Source: Siphonodentalium dalli (lineage: Eukaryota > Mollusca > Scaphopoda > Gadilida > Siphonodentaliidae). From it: a stretch of DNA of 64,000 nt. The notes below the pieces were generated by a model that did no database searches, had not been told where the DNA came from, and saw nothing but the letters and a program-made list of their open reading frames with translations. Both the position numbers and the translations under genes were made by a program. The stretch spans positions 127,045,989 to 127,109,988 of the forward strand of contig CP136068.1 in the NCBI GenBank assembly GCA_032622095.1, given 5' to 3'. This document shows, in pieces, positions 58,501 to 64,000 of this stretch. How positions within the stretch are numbered: the first letter of the stretch is position 1; each line of letters opens with the position of its first letter.

Positions 58501-60577
58501 TCTGTTCGGTGAGACGATTGCTGGACGCCAACAAGCTTGTTCTTATGATCATGTTCAAGGAGTTTGGGTATATTATGCATTATGGTCTTCTACGCCTTAG
58601 CAGAAATACATCCGTCAACTGTCGGGCTTTCAGCATTCGAAGCCATATACAAAAGTTGTCCGGGTACGTCAGTGCATTAGATGAGTATGTGAATTGATGA
58701 ACCATATATTGAGAAGTGGCTGTTTGGGAAGATCACCAGGTGTGCACGTTGTTATCCCCATTAGGCCACCAAAGCTGACAATACGCAGATAGATAGGTCC
58801 TTCTGAAAGCTAGTATATGCATCGACCGAATACCTTTATAGTGTATCGCACAAGATGACGCATATACCCCATATATAGCATCTGAATTATACCATGAGCT
58901 ACATGTATACCACGAATGAAGCTCGCTAAGAATTCCAAGCTTTCGAAACAAACACGTGAGCTGGACACCGGCATACATGTATGTATTGTTTGAAACATTC
59001 CGATTAGTGGCACCGTTCTACAAAGAAGAGTAATGAACTGTTGTTGTGAGTGAGATAGATTAATCTGACGAAGAGACGGAAACGAGTCTAGATAATGTTG
59101 AATGTGGCAATTCAGAATAAGCTGTTGTTTTGATTCTTGGAAGTCATAATATGACTATTCGGCGCACCTATATACGGTTACGGCCAGTATGAGCCCTTAG
59201 TGGAGAATGGATTTTGAAATGCCACATCGCAATTGTGAGTTTTCATCCTTCCAAAAGACTACGACTTACATTGGAACTAATAGATGGCTTATAGTATGTA
59301 CCGTTTCGTTTATACAAATCAATATTATGACATAAAGTTGAAATTAGTATGTGATAATATCGGCTTCTTTTCAATTTCTGCCCACCAGTTTGGCCGCCAT
59401 ATTGAATGTGAGTATCACTTGCCAAACACTAATGAATACTTCATACATATCAACATGTAATGGTGGTTAGAAATCGCGAAACAATAACGCCCATCCTAAG
59501 AAAGTAAAGGAATATAGGCGTGTTTTCAAATTTCGGTCGCCATTTTGGCCGCCATCTTCGATTTGGAAAACCACTTCTTGCATGAGATGAAAGGTAATTA
59601 CTTCACCCCAGTATTTCCAATTCAACTGTACGCATGGATGGAGTTGTCTCGACAATAATGCCCAATGATGTGAATATGAGGGAATTTCGGTGATTTTTCA
59701 AAATATGTCCGCCATTGTGGGCGCCATTTTGGATTTGGGGGACTTTTATTTGGATATGGTACAAGGAAAGTTCTTCGCCTAAGTGTTCCCAACTTACAAT
59801 ATTAAGCAGGTGTGGAATTGTCATGACAATAATGCTCACTGTTGTTAAAATCAGCGATTTTCGGCGATTTTTTATTTCTGGTGGCCATTTTGGCCGCCAT
59901 CTTGGATTTGGGTAAATATTTCCTCAACTCAGGTATAAGAGGAATCCTAGCTCGAGTATCTCCTGCAAATATATATGCATGGGTGTTGTTATAATAGCAA
60001 TGACATTCATTGATTCGAAACATAACATCGCGTTATTAACGGAGTTTCGGCTTTGACCTATGATACCGGCATTTGGGAAAACGTGATATCGGACAAAAAT
60101 ATCCCTCAATGAATGCATATTATGGTCCCCATGTGTTCGCCAATGACTCCTCTATATGATAAATGTATAACATGACGCAAAAATTCTAACATTTTCCAAC
60201 AGAGACAATCGAAAGGTGGTAACATGTCAGAACAATAGCATATTTTCACATTTCGGCGGCCATCTTGGCCGCCATATTGGATTCTGGTGTCGGATTTTTG
60301 GCTAATTTGTAAGGGTTGTATATTAGCATAACGAATCGAGCGGAAAACAAGACGGCATGTGACATCATCTTTACTATAACGGCGATCAAAGAGACCTGGT
60401 GCATTTAAAATAAATGGCCGCCATGATGGACGCCATCTTGTCTGGAGTCTCTGCGGCCACTTTTTTTTCTTGTTAACAAGTGAAAAAAATTAGAGGAGAC
60501 CTTAAGGAAGAAAATTATTGGGGTGAAGTTAAGTCCTGGGGGGGGGGGGTGCAGAGGTCGACCAATATCTCCTGGAC
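55507..60577. mobile_element. Giant palindromic foldback transposon, about 5.07 kb
   Basis: The ends are TAGTCCAGGAGATATTGGTC and its reverse complement, followed by a C-run (left) and G-run (right). Arms of about 1.5 kb (55507-57060 and 59080-60577) match closely. Weaker inverted similarity continues inward (57410-57610 with 58430-58600), so almost the whole element is an imperfect palindrome centred near 58.0 kb. The arms contain degenerate tandem units of about 170 bp, each with AAGATGGCGGCC-type motifs. No transposase frame was found, so it is probably mobilised in trans. No target duplication is obvious. A shorter copy lies at 23822-26530. Confidence 0.85.
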
Positions 60578-61347
60578 TAGTATGTTGTTATGTATATATC
60601 CGATGCGTACAGCACTTCCAAGCTGTTAAATATAGAACGATTGCCATAATACTTAGCTACATAAGCCTTGTTAAACAAGAGTGTTCCAGTGCGGGATATA
60701 TCCAAAACTTTAAAACTGAATTCCATTAAAGTCTGTAAGAATTTAAAACTGACGACAGAAGCGTCTGATGAGCCTATCCACCTGTTTGTCATACTCAGGT
60801 TCAAGTGAACCAAAGGGGCGTGGTATATATGTTGAAGAAGATCCGCAGCGTCATCGAATCGTAGATAATCACTATTGCTAACGTTAAGTTCTTCGAGCTT
60901 ATTAAAATGATGTAATGCGTTCAGTTCCCATATTGTCGGTTCAACATGAGCGATTGTTGCTCGCCGTACGTTGGTGAGGCGTTGGAATGTCTTACCATTA
61001 ATAAGTAAGGTTTCGTCCCACGTAGGATACAGTCCAAAATCTTCAACTGACTCCCAGGAAGTATCATTAAAAAAGTTATCAACATTACTCTTAGACTCGT
61101 ATTTCGGGCCGAGAAAAACATCTACAGCGTGTGTCCCGTCAGGCACTTCAATGGCTGTAATCGATCCAGTGATATGTATTTCACAATTTACCAAAAGCTT
61201 GTCAGAAATCTGGTTACAGACACACTGTTCGGGACAGGATGGCGACGACCATGTCTCATGTGGGAAAAGAACAGCAAATAACAGGACGACAAACGAAGAA
61301 ATGATTCTTCCATCATTAATAAATTTAAAACGAAAGTTTATATCCAT
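60577..61347 (-). pseudogene. N-terminal TLR fragment, copy 3, truncated by the palindromic element
   Basis: An open frame of 256 residues aligns with residues 1 to about 258 of the intact TLR, including signal peptide, cysteine cap (CPEQCVCNQ) and first LRRs. It is more diverged than copy 2 (for example GPKYESKSNVDN against GPRYEPRSNVDN, and a two-residue deletion before YYGNRS). At DIYITTY the similarity ends and the first triplet of the transposon supplies a TAG stop. Everything from the middle LRRs onward is absent. If transcribed it would give only a secreted N-terminal stub. Confidence 0.9.
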
Positions 61348-61577
61348 CGTCGATTCAGTGTTGTTTACAGTTCCTTATATTAAGGAATCTTATAACACCA
61401 ATTATAGTCCTGGTATATCTTACAAATATACCGCAAGTTTTAACAGTCCAACGTACTTCGACACAGGAGAAATCACTTTGGTTAAAACACAAACCAAAAG
61501 TAAAGAAGACCAGAACATTCCTAACGAAATACAGATTATGTTCCTAGCGTTGTTTTAAGCCTCAGTACGAGCCCACG
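61348..61577. promoter_or_regulatory. 5' flank of TLR copy 3
   Basis: Nearly identical to 40802-41040 and 47326-47560. Similarity ends after CTGTATATCTTTG, where the LINE begins. Confidence 0.5.
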
Positions 61578-61808
61578 CTGTATATCTTTGTTACGACTTC
61601 CGGTATGGTGAGCGACGAGTGAAGTCACACTCTAGCACGAGCTCAAAAAATTATTAAAAAACTCGTCAACAGCCTTGCGATAATTTACAAATATAAATGA
61701 AAAGATACTAGGGATAAGAAGAAGAAAAATATACACAAAAGAACTCGTGAAATTATATACTATTCGCAGCGAATACGAACTTTATTTTAAATTGCACGAA
61801 ATCGGGAA

Positions 61809-62667
61809 ATGCAAGTAACAGCGGAGAAAATGTCAACAATGGAAACGAGATCAGGAAAAGGTGATAAAGTGGACACTCAGCAGCCTATGTATGCATGCAA
61901 AAGTTTTGATGATATTTCTTCATGTTTCAAACAACTGCATAGTTCAATCAGCGGGAATATTCAGGTTGTTGAATCAAAGATTGAAAAGTTGACACAGAAA
62001 GTTGAAGACCTCGAAAAGTCGGCCGAAAAAACTACGAAGAAAGTGGAAACATTCGAAATTAAAACTGTTCCAGCAATAGACAAACGTATTGGGGAACTAG
62101 AGGAACGTTTTGTGGAACTGGAAACTAAATTATGAGACCAAACTAAAAAAAGTGGAAGACAAACTGGAAAATCTTTGCTCAAGGAACATTCGTTTGGATG
62201 AAAAAACAGAAAAAATGGAAGATTCGTTAACGAAGATCGACTTGTGGGGACGCAAGTGGAATCTGATAGTCAAAGGCATAGCAGGAAAAAACAACGAAAG
62301 TTCGGACGAGACTCTCAACAAAACGTTAAAATCATTCGAAAAAACCCTGAATATCTCAAAACAAACAACATCCGAAATGGGAATTGCAGCTTGCCACAGG
62401 CTCCCTACGGGAAAGCCGGGGACACCTGACATCATTATTCGATTACTTGACTTGAATGACCGGGATCGAATTATTGATGAAGCCCGAAAACTCAGTGCAT
62501 GCTCTGGTTATGGTATCTCAGTAGACCTACCAGCATGCCTTTCTAAATTGCGTTCAGACTTGTTAAAACAAAGAAGTGAGATGGCTGAAGACGAGAAAAG
62601 GAAAACAAAGCTGGTATATCTGAAGAAAGCGCCGTTTTTGAAGCTAGAGAGGAAAAAAGGATTTTGA
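61809..62667 (+). pseudogene. LINE ORF1 (coiled coil plus RRM-like domain), frameshifted
   Basis: The first frame (ATG at 61809) gives 108 residues ending in a heptad-rich coiled coil (KIEKLTQKVEDLEKSAEKTT) and stops at 62133-62135. The coiled coil continues in another frame (YETKLKKVEDKLENLCSRN) and leads to the RRM/C-terminal region of L1-type ORF1 proteins (WNLIVKGIAG, ACHRLPTGKPGTPDIIIRLL) before TGA at 62665-62667. A single-base indel near 62110-62130 explains the break. The protein family binds RNA and forms trimers for LINE particle assembly. This copy is probably inactive unless the indel is a sequencing error. Confidence 0.85.
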
Positions 62668-63244
62668 TCATTAAACTAAACTTTTGATCCACCTACATGT
62701 ACATTGTACTTGGTAGTTAGACAGTTCCAAAAATAATATATATATTCTCTATTTTTTCAGCATAAAAACTCTTTGTTGACTTGTAAGATCCTGAATCTGA
62801 GTTGTTATCATGCATGTTCAGCACTGTCGGGTTCTTGGCGGGGTGAGAGGTAGCGACACAGTTATCAACCTGAGTTCTGTGGAGGCTGCACCACTTTGCT
62901 GTGGAGTCTGACACGGATGTCTTTGCGTGGTTTCAAAGCTCTGATCCACCAAATGTATGTTTCATGGTCATTAATTTATAGAAACGCACACTTGTGTGCC
63001 CACATTAGTCATTTGAAACGACAATGTTAATTTAGTAGGCTTACATTATAATTTTTGCTACCCCATCAATCAGAGCTTGAAGCCAGTATTGGATGCAAAA
63101 ACTACATATTAAATGTGTGAGACACACAGACTTTAATTTCATTTTATATTTGCATAATGCGTTGGGAAAGGGAGGGAAAAAAATATGTAATTTCAATTTG
63201 CAAGCTATACTTTCACAATACCTATTCAATGCTCAAGAACTCAC
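62668..63244 (+). other. Spacer between LINE ORF1 and ORF2
   Basis: 577 bp without a plus-strand frame of note. It may hold an internal ribosome entry or reinitiation region, which cannot be judged from sequence alone. Confidence 0.5.
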
Positions 63245-64000
63245 ATGTCGGTGAAGATAGGGGCGGTTAATTGTAGAGGACTGGCTTCGGATCAAACAAA
63301 ACGTAGAGAATTTTTTAATACATCTCGCAAGAAATACGATATATGTATCTTCATTGATACCCACTCCACACCGCAAAGTGAAAAAATATGGAAACATGAA
63401 TGGGGACAGGAAATGAAATTTTCTTCTCTCAGTAGCAACAGCAGAGGAATTGCAGTTGGTTTCAATAGCTCCTTTGATTTTAAACTACATAAATTGCACT
63501 CAGATCCAAAAGGAAACTTCATTATTTTTGATATTACAATACACAACCAGAGGTTAACACTGGTTGCAATATATGGACCCAATAAAGAGGATCCAACTTT
63601 TTTTGAAAACATTAAAGAGAAAGTTATAGAACTCTGTAACCTGTCAACTATCTGGGTAGGTGACTGGAACGTAGTACAAAATTATGACTTGGACACGCAC
63701 AACTATGAAAGACAAAACAATAGGAAAAATAAAGATAAAATAAAGGAAATCATGAAGGAACTAGAGTTGATTGATATATGGAGACATAAGAACCCAAATC
63801 AAAATAGATACACATGGTATGGTCCCAATAAAAAGTGTAGCAGACTGGATTATTTTCTGATTTCAAAAGACTTAGATACATTCGTGACAACAGCTAACAT
63901 TGGGCCAAAATATAAATCAGATCATGTTCCTATTAACCTGGAACTAACATTCAATACTCAAAAGAGAGGTAAAGGTACATGGAAGTTCAACAATTCACTA
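63245..64000 (+). CDS. LINE ORF2, AP endonuclease domain (partial at window end)
   Basis: The open frame starts MSVKIGAVNCRGLASD and runs 252 codons to the window edge without a stop. It shows the ordered motifs of L1-type AP endonucleases: N9 in VNCRGL; D38-T-H where many relatives have E-T-H; YGPN after a hydrophobic strand; GDWN with D140; TWYGPN; SRLDYFL (S199, D202); and SDH (D226, H227). The enzyme nicks target DNA to prime reverse transcription. Reverse transcriptase should follow beyond 64000. The frame is intact as far as seen, unlike ORF1. Confidence 0.92.
   Translation, partial: MSVKIGAVNCRGLASDQTKRREFFNTSRKKYDICIFIDTHSTPQSEKIWKHEWGQEMKFSSLSSNSRGIAVGFNSSFDFKLHKLHSDPKGNFIIFDITIHNQRLTLVAIYGPNKEDPTFFENIKEKVIELCNLSTIWVGDWNVVQNYDLDTHNYERQNNRKNKDKIKEIMKELELIDIWRHKNPNQNRYTWYGPNKKCSRLDYFLISKDLDTFVTTANIGPKYKSDHVPINLELTFNTQKRGKGTWKFNNSL

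Larger units (their letters stand above)
61590..64000 (+). mobile_element. L1-like LINE, 5' part, running off the window
   Basis: A roughly 220-bp leader is followed by an ORF1, a spacer of 577 bp and the start of ORF2 with an AP-type endonuclease. The junction with the duplicated TLR flank marks the 5' end near 61590, so the copy is close to full length at its 5' side. The 3' end, reverse transcriptase and tail are outside the window. Confidence 0.85.

Noticed and set aside
57060-59080. Possible transposase in the loop of the palindromic element
   Set aside because: Only frames below about 95 codons occur, none has recognisable catalytic motifs, and much of the region is itself an inverted repeat.

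Overview
The window looks like intergenic and intronic DNA from an invertebrate animal, most likely a lophotrochozoan and perhaps a mollusc. It is AT-rich, has almost no coding density and no operons, and shows a metazoan exon ending at a splice donor. It carries a protostome-style Toll-like receptor family, LINEs with an L1-like layout, and many miniature inverted-repeat elements. The phylum is inferred from this general character and was not tested against any database.

Only two host genes are convincingly intact here. At 12708-13249 (minus strand) lies the first coding exon of an SLC1 excitatory amino acid transporter; no later exons were recognised at lower coordinates. At 38197-40788 (minus strand) lies a complete, single-exon Toll-like receptor (TLR) with signal peptide, LRRs, LRRCT, one membrane span and a TIR domain. 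It ends in an unusual tail of nine nonapeptides encoded by a 27-bp minisatellite. Three further minus-strand TLR pieces are broken: 46378-47312 (nonsense codon, truncated), 60577-61347 (N-terminal part, cut by a transposon) and 23654-23822 (C-terminal tail, cut by a second copy of that transposon).

Layout: 1-9 kb is AT-rich DNA with dispersed repeats and one large hairpin. 9-15.2 kb holds foldback elements, four members of a TA-flanked hairpin MITE family and the transporter exon. 15.5-18 kb holds microsatellites, a TTAA-flanked MITE and a 32-bp minisatellite. 17.6-21 kb holds large inverted repeats. 21.1-22.5 kb holds two head-to-head LINE 3' ends. 22.8-26.5 kb holds foldbacks and a TLR tail. 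27.2-29.6 kb holds degenerate tandem repeats and more MITEs. 29.8-37.4 kb and 41.7-50.8 kb are diverged copies of the same flanking DNA, alternating with TLR copies, so the 30-61 kb interval reads as a decayed tandem TLR array. Transposon insertions specific to one copy (a 799-bp long-TIR element in the first, a 1176-bp hAT-like element in the second) probably postdate the duplication. 53.3-55.5 kb holds unclassified, frameshifted coding relics. 55.5-60.6 kb is a giant imperfect palindrome of about 5 kb. 61.6-64 kb is the 5' part of a LINE that runs off the window.

The strongest candidates for something undescribed are the TLR nonapeptide tail, the 5-kb palindromic element with repeated YY1-like motifs whose two copies both abut TLR fragments, and the MITE family that carries a complete hairpin inside each end. 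Coordinates of repeat edges were read by eye and may be off by a few to tens of bases.
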